DNA of 64,000 nucleotides from Eopsaltria australis. Its lineage: Eukaryota > Chordata > Aves > Passeriformes > Petroicidae. The stretch lies in NCBI GenBank assembly GCA_034509425.1, contig JAVTVJ010000450.1, positions 496,001 through 560,000 on the forward strand. Reading direction: 5' to 3'. The position numbers and the translations under genes were made by a program. Within the stretch, counting starts at the first letter, position 1. Every line of letters begins with the position of its first letter. Under the pieces are notes generated by a model. It searched no databases. It saw only the letters and a list, made by a program, of their open reading frames with translations, and was not told where the DNA came from. Positions 1-12,300 of this stretch are shown in pieces.

Positions 1-3000
1 TTACTTTCTATTTCGTTCCTGCAGCCCAAGGAGACTGTCTTCTGTGGCCCTGGAGATGTCTCTGCAGATCTTAATAAATCCTCAAACTTCAGTTAATGTC
101 TTATGTATATCAGCCACATGTGGGTTTAATCGCCATTATGAGAGCTTATCATGGGTCATGGTGAGCCATTTCCCTTGGAAATAATTACCCTCAGCTGCAG
201 CATAATGTGTTAACAGAATTGCTTTAAAGCAGGAGAGCAGCCCCCATTAGCACTTGTCAGTGCTTCGTGTATTTTCAGACGTCTCTCACTTCTATTGTGA
301 GCCATTAGAAGCACAGGGCTTGGGTGCAGTAAATAGTCACTAAATAGTCTGGTGCACGCTGGCAGCTGTGAGCAATGAGCTGACAAGTGATTTATTCCAA
401 AGGAGACACCTAACACTCCAAAGGGGGTTGTTTCCCAGTGTGCTTGGTCCAGTTCTGGAGCCCTGGTGGAGTGGGATGTGCAATTGCTCGTTCCTGGCTC
501 TGTCAGAGCTGCTGAACCAGGCAGTGCAGCTGCACATGCCAGCAGTGAGCAGCTGGTCTGCAGTGAGCTTTTCTAAGTACAAATCACCTCCACACCAGAA
601 AATGGAAAGGAAGTGTGAGCAGGAGGCTTCTCAAACACATAAAAGAGTGGACAGGTGCTGCCTCTGTCTGCCCCAGTAATCCTGGACCTGCCTGAGCAAT
701 GTGGAGCTGCTTCAGCTGCTTGGAGCGAGGATGTTTTTCCCAAATCCACCCCAAATGGCCAAAGGTGTGTCCTGGGGAGCTCTGGGCTGAGCTCCTTCAC
801 ATGGAGAAAGTGGCTGACCCCGTGTCCCAAACCCAGTGAAAGATGGAAGCAATGAACAGTGCAAGAGGTGCAGGCAAAGGGGAGAGCTGGCAGCTCATTT
901 GGCTGGGTGATGGTTTCACTCAGAAACAGCATTTATTTTCCATGGCATCTGCAATCTCCCTTCACAAAACTCTCTGTTCATTACATTAAATTGGTAGCAA
1001 ACGTAGAAAATACGTGGCTATGGTTCAGTATATATTTTCATTGCTTTGCTTTTGCAATTAACTTGTTGGCATAAAAGTCATTATCTGATGACATTTGGGA
1101 GCAAAAAAACCCAACATTGTCTGGGGCAGAGGAATCCTGCCCATCTTTGCAACAGCCATTAAGACAAACACTTCTCTGGTTTTGTGCAAACTACCTGATC
1201 ACTTTTTTTGGCAATTTAAATCAGCTGACATCATCACCACGTTCCAGACTCCATCCCAATGCCAAAGGTTGATAAGTAATAAATGTTCAAGCCAAGGCTG
1301 ACCTAATGCAGGCCTCCCAGAGCTTCGAAAAAGCTCACAATATTTCAGCCACAGCAGGTGCATTCTGTAATCCTTTATTAAAAACTCCTGCCACACATCC
1401 CCCCAACGTGTGGCGGGGTCTTATGCAGATTAAATCTGACATGCTATGAAGTCATTGCAACCTTTTCCTTACTCCTAATTAAAGGAAAGAAAGCCAATAA
1501 AAGAATGAAATACTCCTAAAGAGAAATGTGAGGCAGGTGGGAAGAAGTGATTGTGTCATGTGTGGCAATCACCAGGCCTGAGGTTCACAAGATGGGGAAG
1601 GTGCTTGACCTGCTGTTCTTCCTGTGTGTGTGCTTAAATTAAATCCCAGGCTTTCTGTGAAAGGTAACTGACTTTGTTTAATTAAAAGCCTCTCTGCTGT
1701 TCTACCTGGACTTCTAATTCCAGTGCAATGTGTGGGCACACGGTGCTTTGTCTTCTCAGGGTATAATTAGACTTAGTAATGCAGCTGTCCTGTTTACAGT
1801 GTAAATCCCCCTAATGATAAATGGAGTAGACTTTTGGAGAAACCCTGATGATGCTTCAGACGGGGAGAGTGGGTGATCTTTGCAAATAACTGGTGGGTAG
1901 AAAGTAAATCATTATCTGCTAATAAGCCTCTGATTACTGGGTGTTTTACACTGTGGAAGATTAGAGAACTTTGCTTTGTTTTAGTCCTGGCTGCAGAGCT
2001 GGAGCACGAACAGGAGTAACTGGTTTGTTTATGGGTGAGCTTCTGACCTTGTGTCCTGAGAATCTCTTTGAGAGTTCTCATTACAGCAGAATCTCTTCTG
2101 TGGTGCTGGTGAGAAAAATGTGACAAAAAGGCTCTAGAAATGGATAGTCTGTAGTAATATGGGGAGCAGATTCTGTGTTGTGAAGCACCCAGTGACCTCA
2201 ACCAGGTTAGAAGACCTGCTTGAGCACTCTATAGCCAAATAACAGGAGACCTCTGTGTCCCCAAAACCCCCACAGCATCAGGAGAGAGCTGATTAAGGGT
2301 GGAATGAGGATGTGCTTTTACCCTTGTTGGCAGGTGTGTTCCTGAGGAGAGCAGAGTTTGCCAACTGCAGTCCCTGACTTCTGTTGAGACAGAGCTGGGG
2401 ACCAGGAGGGGGAGGTCACTTCAACTGTCACATTTCAGAGATCAGAGACTGCTCAGCAGGGAAGAGATGAGGAACATATGGTGTGGTGGGAGGAGGTGAC
2501 AGTGGCACTGAAGAGCAAGAAACATAATAAGGAACAAAGTTTTTGTGGGGTGCCAGCTTTAGGAATGTGGTGTCAGAGGGCAGAACTGGTGAGAGCAGGG
2601 GCTCTGTGCAAAGGAGAATCAAATTGGGTAAAAACAGGAGCTGTGAACAGGGATGAGCCTTGGGAGGGAATTGCCTTTTGTCATGTGTGTGCTTCCCATG
2701 GCCTGTGTCAGCCTGGAGGCCACGGGAGCTGTGCATGAATTGGAGGAGCATCTTAAAGATGGATGGTCTGTGTCCATAGGTTGCCCTCCAGAGGAATAAA
2801 ACTGGGGGCTCTGGTTACTTTCTAGCTCTGGTTTTGATTCAGAAGGGGACAGGAGGTGTTTTTCTGGCACACATGGTTATGTGAGTACAGCTCTGGGAGG
2901 AGGGATGGCCATGGGAAGAGATGGCCACCAGCCCATCGTGCCTGGGGGTCACTCACTAGGACCACAGGGCAGCTCTGGGAGGAAGCACTCAGTGAGGAGT

Positions 3001-4196
3001 TCCTTCACTTGGACTGAATCCCATTTCTCCTTGCTCCATTGTATTTCAGCCACATGGGATGAGTTGGGTAGCATTACCTTTGCTTGTTACTTGTTATATC
3101 GTGCTGTCATTGTGGCTGGTGTAGCCTTGCACTAAATAATTCTCTCTGCAATGCCTGATGCTGATCCCAGGTGTGTCCAGCCCACCAAAGAGAACTTGAA
3201 GAACTGTTCATCACCATGTTCACTGACTGTGCTCAAGAACTTGTTGACATCCAAATACCTGCCACAATTTTTCATAGAGTTCTTGTGGCTGTTATGGCAC
3301 TGTGGGAATTGTTTTCCTAACTGCTGAGAGTTTCAAGATTTGAAAAATGCTTTTGTCTCAAATTAAGACAGAAACCCAAAATCTCAACCATTCTTATTCA
3401 TCAGCTGAGGGAATTTAAAGGAAGGAACTGGCTTAGTTGAAAGAACCTGTTTCAGTGAATTGCAATTACTGCAGTTTGAATTCAGACTTCTAAAAATGTA
3501 AATGAACTATTTGCTGATCGTTATAAATTTCAAAGGAAGAAGGCAGATCTATGTGAAATTCAGTCTGTTTCAAGTAAAAAAGTGTATTAAAAAGTAGCTT
3601 AGTTACAGGTTTTTCTCCCCAACTAACAAATTTTTCAACAATCCTTCATTTGCAATGTTTTGAATTAGGTGAAATGGCACTTTCTGATGTTTCCTCAAAA
3701 ATTTCCCAAATTGTTTTAATGATCTAACCAACAACACTCTACTGTGGCTTTTTGCCAATATGTTGGTTTATGCATAATTATACTGGAATTTTATTAAAAG
3801 TTTATTTCACAATGAAAATAACCTCCAGAGGAATGAAAATGGATATAGAGTTGCAAATGAAGCGCTCTGCAAAAAGTGAAATTTGCTCTTCAAGGAAATC
3901 CGTGCTCCACTTTCAGGTCTGAGACGGTAATAAATTGAACACAGAGAATTTCACAGACAGTGTCAGATATAAAATATATTAATCTTGTCAGAGAGTGTAC
4001 TAACTCTCCCAGATTTATGATCAGGTGCACTTAAGTGCTGTTCTCCTCATTAATCTTGATTTACAAACAGTGGCCTTCGGAACAAGGGGTCAGAAGAGAC
4101 AAGAGACTCACGGATGTGTCGCTTGGATAATCCACCTTCCCCTGCTGCCCTGCACCTTTCAATGACACCCTTCCATCTTTAATTACTGAAAGGTCT
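1..4196. other. Unique noncoding sequence
   Basis: No gene, RNA gene or repeat family is recognisable. Open frames are short and lack splice context. The part from 3200 to 4150 is notably A+T-rich. Confidence 0.7.
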
Positions 4197-5066
4197 TTAA
4201 TCTTGTCTGAGGAAGGGCAGAATATGATGAATGTGAAGGGTTGCCTGTGCTACTCTAGGTTTGATTTTAACAAGAGATGTCACGGATGTTGGTGGGAACA
4301 GCAAGATAATCACATCTACCACTAACAGCACTTGATGCTGAGAAAGTTCAAGAGGAGAGGGGTGCACTAGGAAGGGGGGAAAAACAGCAGGAGAATTATT
4401 GAGTGAAAACAGCCATGTGGAAAAATTACAGTTCCTGAAGAAACTGCATTTTAAATTCTGCTTCACACACATATTGTGTATAAAATCCCATCCATCTGCA
4501 AAAGAATGTCCCTTTGTAATTCGTAAAATTATGAAGAACTGGAAAACCAAGCTTTCAAAGGAAATAAACCTGGTAATGCCACTAGGTGATATTGGACACA
4601 AATCACTCTTCCTGCAGGCTGGTGTGCTAGGTAGGATAACATCACCCTGGATCCTTGTCAAGGTGCTTAACCTGGAGGAGTAAATAACAAACCTTCCAAA
4701 TCTACTTGTAACTTGTAAGAGGAATGAACAAAAGAATTCATCAGGTGAAGATGCAAAACTGCCAGATGTGAGAAGGTAGGTGTATACCAAATGAAAAAAA
4801 TTTCTAACTTCCTCTCTGGTATGATCTGTATCCAAAAAAAAAGTCGAGGATGGATTGAAGCATTCAGCACATTCTTTCTGCTTTTGCTTTTCTGTACTTT
4901 CTCTAAGGGGATTAACCTGCTGGATCATCTCTACAACGTGGGCAAGGTCAGTGGCAGTGGGGACAGATGGATTTTGTAGGGCCTCTTCCAGTTCTTTCAA
5001 ATGGGAGTAGAAACTTGTGACATTTGATATGATGAGGGCTTTGGGAAGAGTTTTGGCCTGAAACTG
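4197..5066 (-). other. Unusually long open frame, unidentified; possible exon in its 5' part
   Basis: The minus strand is open for 289 sense codons, from just after a TAA at 5067-5069 to a TAA at 4197-4199. It has no early ATG. At roughly 40% G+C a chance frame this long is very unlikely in 64 kb, and it is by far the longest here. The 5' 47 codons read like real protein: AKTLPKALIISNVTSFYSHL, then KELEEALQNPSVPTATDLAH, then VVEMIQQ. They are bounded by CAG before 5057 and CAG|GTTAAT after 4917, giving a possible symmetrical 141-bp exon. Both splice sites are weak: the acceptor lacks a good pyrimidine tract. The rest of the frame is less protein-like. I do not recognise the family. A relic or exon of an unknown gene, or chance, are the alternatives. 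Confidence 0.35.
4917..5057 (-). CDS. Candidate 141-bp coding exon of unidentified gene
   Basis: This lies within the long open frame described at 4197-5066. It would encode 47 residues with an N-glycosylation sequon (NVT) and two amphipathic-looking helices (YSHLKELEEAL and ATDLAHVVEMIQQ). Helical pairs of this kind occur in the GAIN region of adhesion GPCRs, but that comparison is only by eye and no GPS motif or membrane segment was found nearby. Flanking AG and GT dinucleotides are present and both phases are 0, but the signals are weak. No partner exon was found; a strong acceptor-like site at 4367-4368 is in the wrong phase to join. Confidence 0.25.
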
Positions 5067-6334
5067 TTATCTGAGTTTTGCATTTAGGTCAGGAAGCAAA
5101 TCCACCTCAAAGAAATATGCCTGAAGTGTACCAGAGTCTGGGTTTGCCTGATATCCACTAGAAAAATATTCCACAGCTATTGATAAAACCCACCTTATTT
5201 ACTTCACAGCTCCCCTAGAAGCTTTGTTCTGAGCTTTAAGACCTCTCAAAGGCTCACAGATGCCATGGGGGTTCATGGCTGAGAATTCAGGCTTTGATGT
5301 GGTTGGAAGTGGAGATACTAATTGCTTTGAAAAATAGGAGTGAGGCCTTAAGCTGGCATCAGATACTGGCTGGGAGCCATGGGAAAGACTTGAGCACAAA
5401 CCAGATATGCCCTTGGCAACATGAGCCATGGAATAAGCAGTTGCTCCCCATTCCCAACCAGCTGGAGCTGGTGTACAGTTTCCACACTGAGTTTCAAAGC
5501 ACATTGGGTTGTTATAATCCAGCCCAGAGGTGACAAATTCGTGGATTGCTGATGCCACCTAAGCAGCCAGACTTTGCAAGGTGTCAGACCCAAGGCACAG
5601 CCCTGACAAATGTGAGCAGCGTGCTTTTCCACAGAGGGGGAGATGATGTTCAAAGAAATCCTTCCCCTCATCCTGCATTTTGGCTGTGCTTGGATTCATT
5701 CACTTCAGCCTTCTTGGATGCAGTTCAAGCCATCTGCTCCTCTCCAAGAGCTGTGCTCCTGGAGGTGTTGTGGCATGCTGTGAGTGTCTCTGGTGGCATC
5801 CATGGAGCATGAGGGCACTGTCATCTGCAGGCTGCTGGTAACCAAGCCTGCAGCACCTTCTCCACCTCTCCCAACCATCCTTCCTAATTAAAGAGAGCAA
5901 GAAGGGTTACGTGGATGTCTATGGGCTGTTCAAGGATGGCAGAAGAGAGCCTGCCTTTGGTTTGCTGGACACCAGTGACAGCAGCTATGGTGGGGTTGAA
6001 TTGTTCTCTTCTGGTACTTACTGTTATTAATGGTTTCTTCAATTTTTGTATCAAGGGTTGCAGACTGATCTAGGAGTGGGAGGGAGGTGGTGACCACAAG
6101 AACTGGGTGTCAGCAGAGCTCTCTGTGCTCTTCCAGGGGCTGCACCCCTGTTCTGTGCAGGATGCTGGCCACAGTGAGACAGCTGGCGGGGAGCAGGGAG
6201 GTGTCAAGAGGAGAACATGTGTCAGGATCTTCAAGGTCAAGGATCAGCTTTTGAAAAGGTTGAAGAACTTATTTATCATGGAAAAAAAGGGCTCTGAAGA
6301 CTTAATTTATTGAATATTTATTTTGAATCCTGGC

Positions 6335-6352
6335 TTTTTTTTTTTTTTTTTT
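6335..6352. repeat. T18 homopolymer
   Basis: Eighteen uninterrupted T residues, followed by GAAAAAAACC. Confidence 0.97.
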
Positions 6353-9300
6353 GAAAAAAACCCCATTAATTTAGCTGGAACAGAGAAACACCGACATCAG
6401 TTTGGTTGTAGGGGAAAGTTTCTTTTCCAGAGAGAGCCATATGTACTTGATTAATAAGTAGACACTTCTTCAAGACTTTTTGTTTTGCTGGCTTACAGAT
6501 TCATGGAGTGACCTTCTTGGTAGGGATGAAGGGAATGGGCAGAGTGAGGGCATCTAAACAGTAGAAGATAACACACAATGATTATTTTTCTGACTGGTTT
6601 GCTCACTTAGGACAAGGTGAAGCTTCTTTGAAAGGCAAAGCAGTTTCAGTTGTTCTCAGCTGTGGTGGTGTGTAGTTTAACCTCTGATCTCTGCTCTCAT
6701 TAGTTGGTAATAATTCCAACACTGTGAGACTCCTAGTGCTTCCAGAATACAAGATTTCAGATTTTTTATTGAAAATATGATGCAAAATACGTTAACCTCG
6801 TAAGAAAATCCAGATAGTAACCTGATAGTTGAATGTCTTTATATAAAGTTTCCATGTGGTGGTAGGCAGCTGATCTATAATTTCTTTGGGAGAGTCAGAA
6901 GTCTTTCATTTTGGAGGAGAACATGCTGCTGATCTTCTTCTTTTCTTGCTGTATGGGGGTTTTTTTCATGCTTTTATTTTTAATTCTGATTATTCAATGC
7001 AGGGATGCTTTCTGCATCTGAGATTGAGGAACAGTTAACCCCTCCTCTTCATTTGTCTGATGTGTACTAAAATATATCCTAGAGTGTGGAATGTATCCTA
7101 GACTTTTTGATGAGAAGGAGCAAAGGTGAGAGAGGTGTCTTTTCAAGAGTCTAAAGCATCGAGTCATGGCTCAGTTGAGGCAGCCATGACTAAATACAGC
7201 AGCCAAATTGAAATCCTGCCTAGTCTGACTTGTTTTATTGGCATCCGATCTTGCACTCTCCTGACAGTGTCAGGATTTCCCCTTTTCTGTTTAATGGTGT
7301 TGCAGAATGAGCAACTGTCTTCAGAACTGATTCAACAAATGGTGAAGTTGGAAGAAATATTTTATGCAGTTTGAGAAGGTTTAGGGCACTGCTATCACAG
7401 CAACTTCATCCTGGTGGTTTTTATTTCCTGAGCCTTGATGGGATTGGTTTCTCTCTGTTCCACTGGACCTTGTGCAAGGAGATTTGTATTTGTTCCTCCA
7501 CTGGGTACAAAGGCCTTCCTCCCATGGATGTCACCAAGGCCAGAGCTGTGGGTGGAAGGAGATGGCCATCTGTGGTTAGGAAAAACAATTATTCAGCAAA
7601 GCCCCATCCCTTGCTGAATTACCAACTGCAAATGCACCATCCTCAGTGCTTGGATTTACCAGGGCTTCTCTGTGTATTGCCCAAGTGTCACTCAGAGTGA
7701 GATGCAATAGCAGCTTTCCAAGTTAAAAATTCAATGTTTTTTAAAATATGTAAAGCATAAATTAACACCTATAATGAAAAGCTGGATGATTTTTTTTATC
7801 CCTCAGAACTGCTGCTCAGAATGTTTCTTTGTTTTGTCAGATTGGAAAGGCATCAAATTGTTTTATTCATTATTTCTCCCCATAGGTTACTTTCCAACTT
7901 CATGTGTTTTGCACTGTATGGTTTGGAATCTTTTCAGACTGAAAAGTGCAGACAAAGACTCTCAGCTTGTTTTCACAGTGTCTTGTGTATTTTCTGCACC
8001 AGTTTAAAGCAAACACCACCCCTTGACACCCCCCCAAAAAATAATGATCTTTGATTTGATTCACTCTGTAGACCTGGAATTGATGTGAAAACCTTTGCAA
8101 GGACTAAACCATCTGAATAATTAAAAAATTGTGTCTAAATACAAACGCAGCAGGGTTCACCCCTGGAAACTCTCAGAAGAGCTTAAAGAAGACCTTTCAT
8201 GAATAGTTTAAGTAGATATGGTTCTCTGTTGGGATTGGGGGAACAGGCTGGTAACCTTTTCTGTCCCCTTGTGGCTCTGTCTTCCATAATTACCTAATTC
8301 ACTGCTTTAAATTTATATCCAAATAAGGAAGGATTGTTTTTATATGGGAAGCTTAGTAACACCACAGCTTACTCGGTCAGAGGAGCATGAAGACAGGATA
8401 AAGAGGAATATGTCTGGTGCCAGGGGTTTCCCAGGAGTTTCAGTCAGACCTGGGCTGGGCTCAGCATGGAGAGGGATCAGCAGGACACGAGGCTGAGCTG
8501 GATTTATGGCTGTAGTTATCTAACAGTAGCTTTTGCCTCTCAAGGTCAGCCCACCCGAAGTGCACATACACAGTGATGTTACAGAGGAATAAGCTATAAA
8601 ACCATAAAATGTACAGCAGACTGAGGAGATGTCAAGTGGATTATTGCTTTGACAGACTCAGGAGACCAAAGCACAGGTGCAGCCTAACAGCAGCTGATAA
8701 AGTAAGTGCTGACTGCTAATGAGAGCCCCCAAAGAGTGGAGCTGCTCATGCTCTGAGACCATGCCTTGGGTAGGAGCTGTTCCTTCCAAGGGTAAGGATA
8801 GGCTAAGACACTCCTGAATGCTGGATAACTCTGCTAATCCAAATGCTGCTTGCTTTCTCCATCCTTGGGAAGCTGTGTGATTCTCACCAGAGCTGTGCAA
8901 TCCCTGGTATGAGTGAGCATTCCTTATGAAGTGCTGGAAGGGCTGAGGACAGCATCCCCTAGGACAGCAGCCTGGGTGGATTTAACCATCAGTGCTGGAA
9001 AACCTGTGTTCCTGTGGGCAGAGAGAGGACTGGGGAGAGAAAAAGGATCTGTGGGTTTTTGGTTTGTTTGTTTCTATCAGTAGGGATAACGGAGTCAGTG
9101 TGTTAAATGTGCACCACCATCCTGGTACCTCTGTGTCAGAGGAAGGTGGTGTTTGCTGAGCTTTTTCCTGCAGACTTTTTTTCCTGCCTTCCCTTGTAAG
9201 AGCCAGTTAAATTTGTCAAATAAAAAAACAAGGCACTGAGAGATGTTTTTTCTGTCTTCAGTTGTTCCTAGGTGTAGGTTTTACCAGCAGTAGCTGTACC

Positions 9301-12300
9301 ATGTAACTCACTCACTAATTTGATGGAACGAGCTTTGTAAAAACAGATTAAACTATTTTCCATTCACTTCAGGAAGGGATAATTAGGTGGGAACAGAACA
9401 GACAAGAACAAGTCACAAGCACTACACTATCAGACACTGCCTTTGATCATCGTGTTACTCCCAGGTTTGCAGTCACAAATTAGGGTGTTCTATTTGCAGT
9501 GGATGGGGCTTCAAGCACGTTGCGCTCAAAGCTGCATTTTTCCTTGATTCCCTCTTCAAATACCTTGTTCTCATGCAGAAATTTTCAGGCTGCTGTGGAC
9601 TCAGAGAAACTGTGCTATCTCCAAAAGGTGTTCACAGGGGAAAAGGCAACCTTCCCAGTCTCCAGGAACATAGAGTTTGCCTTCACTGAGTTTGAACTAA
9701 AAAGTAGTCTCTCATTTGTGCCTCTTTGAGCTGCTGTCTCAGAACCAAAATTAATTATTTAATCCTCTGTTCTTTGAGCCTGCGTCTGCTCTATGTATTA
9801 AGTTTCCTTTCTACGTGGCTGTGAAAGCTGTGTGTCTTGTGAAGATGTAATAAAAGCAGAAAATGTAGTAACATTCAGCAAATTCACTCAGAGGCCAGGG
9901 CTGTGAATGGTGAGATATAGCTGGGAGTCCTGGAACTGAACTGGACAGACTTACAGACCTGTCTTGTGTGTTTTGCTCTGTTCCCTCTCCAAATCCTCTA
10001 TCAGTGGGATGAGGAAAAACCTTCATTTCTATCCTTTAGGTGTGCATTTAGGTTTATCCTGAGGGGAAGGTCTTGGTGACAAATGCTGTGAGTCCAATAA
10101 AGAAGTGAAAAATAACCAACTTCCTTCTGTAGTGTGTGAGTTAGAAAGGAGAAAAGTGAAGGAGAGACTCTGGGGCTGCTTTATCCTATTGCTTTTGAAA
10201 CTGTGAAGGAAAACTCTGTTAAGTCTGAGTCTGCCAGGTTTGGCAGACAGATCCTCTGTTACTGAGTCTCTTGAAACTAAATGTGATGCTTTGGTTCCCT
10301 GGTGAGGGCCCTGGAGGGAAACGAAGCCACTGGAAGGCTCTTGAGAAAAGCACAGTGAGGCTGTCACAGGGTGAGAGTCCCCACAGCCTTTGAGAGAAGG
10401 CTCAAATAAATGCTTGAAAAGAGAATTTTAAAGGGAATCAGAGGCAGGGGGGCCTTCAAGTATGAGGAGAGATGGAGGAGAATGCTTGTAATGCTTTGAC
10501 AGTCCAGCATATGGAAAATTTCCCTCTGGGACCGGTGTGGGGGAGGCTGGATTTGAAGCACAGGGCTCAACTCAAGCTGTTGGCATTTCTCCTTCAGTGC
10601 TGGATGAGTTGATGATGTCCTGTGTCAGTGGCAGGTAGGTCAGCCAAAATGATGATTTTCACGTTTCCTCCGGAAAAATAGTGACCTATGTGCCCCAAGC
10701 ACAGGTCATTTCTACTGCCAGTTCTCACCTCAGGAGTGAAGACTCTCCAAAATATTAATTTGGTTTGAAACAGGGAATATTTTCTGTCCAAACACCTGGC
10801 CTCTGTTTTTATAAAAATTAAATTCAGGCACTTAGGCCTTAGAAACATAAAAAAATATCCCCTCTAGGTAGAGGTGTGATAGAGTTCTTCATGGAATTTG
10901 TCATTTCACATTATTGCTGGAAAACAAGGAGACAGATTGCACTGAAACCGTGGGGAGATGCTGATGAAAGCAATTTGTGCTGTGGGAAAGTGAGATATAT
11001 GTGATGGAAATGAGAGGGATGAGGGGCACAGCAGCTGCAGGGCTTTCTCTTGGTCACTTGTCCCCATGAGCTGCTGCAAGGAGCAGCCGGGCAGCTCTTT
11101 GTCCATGGTGTTTCCCATGTGTGAATTGCAGCCCTCAAGGTCTCGCTCCCTGCTGGGTTACACAGGAAGCTTCAGGAGCCCACTGGACACGAGGTTTTTC
11201 AGGAATCCCACACCTTCCCTTGCTTGGCCATCTTCAAGCCTTGAGTGGCCAAACCCCTGGGTAGGGACAGGGCCTAAGGCAGCAGGTTGACTTTGTATCA
11301 TTTTCCATTCTTTTTGCCTCATTCCCATGACAGAGATTGCATTAGAAGTTGAGAGGCTCATAAATTCTGAGTTATAGCTGTAGGCAGTTCATGAAGGGGA
11401 AATTGGGACTGGGGAGGGTTTGAAATTTGCATGTATACCACACCCACTGCTATTTAATTTGCATTTTGTTTGCATATATCATGGTTAAAGAATACCCATG
11501 CAGTACTTTTAAGAGATAAGGACTGTATCAGTTTGTCTATGATTTATATAACTTTTGCTTTAAGTGTAATTTTATAGAGTAGTTTGGAGAACATGCAGTA
11601 TGAACTTAAATTTAATTTCACAAAAATGATCAAATAACACTTATCAGTCATAAATACAGAGTTCTCTTTGAAAATAATGTTGGTTTCATAAAGATCTTAG
11701 ATTAACAGCGCTGCAGTCTGCTGGCTAATGGCTGAAAAACCATGATCCAATACAATAGCAATTCCTCCATACAATGGGACTGTAGGGGCATTTGTCCTGA
11801 GCTGGATGGGAACTCAGGACTTGTGTCTGTTCAGTGGTGTTTGATTCCTCCAGCTTTAGGGACTGTGAGTTTGGACAGTGTTTTAGAGCATGTTCCTTCC
11901 TTGTTTGAATGATTTCCCAGGATGAGTGCAGCAGCAGAGTGTCAGTGTCTGTCCTTCCCAGGATGCCAAACGACTGTAACATAATTATTAGATAATTGTG
12001 ACTAGTGTATCTTGTGGGAAGAAAGAGCCCAAAGTCATTTCAAGATGCTTTTCTTATTTTTTTTTTACTATCAACTTTTCACAAATTCAAATGTAGGAAG
12101 TAAAACCACCTGACACTCTTTGCTTTGTGCCTGTCCCAATGACACAGGAATTGCAATGTCCCACTTAAAATTTGTTTTCTCCTTTTAGTTTTGCAACTGT
12201 GCTTCGGCACAAAAATCAGTTCTGTGGAGCTATTTCTGCATTTTTAAGAAGCAGAGAGGTGCCATGCTCCTGTCATTGCATTTCCCTTGACTGGGAGGAC

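Noticed and set aside
4261..4366. Possible second exon after the strong acceptor-like CCCCCCTTCCTAG on the minus strand
   Set aside because: Its reading frame does not match the phase 0 end of the candidate exon at 4917-5057; joined, it would stop quickly.
7306..7374. Plus-strand exon-like segment after a good acceptor (TGGTGTTGCAG), reading NEQLSSELIQQMVKLEEIFY
   Set aside because: Only 22 codons before a stop, weak following donor and no partner exon, so it is not distinguishable from chance.
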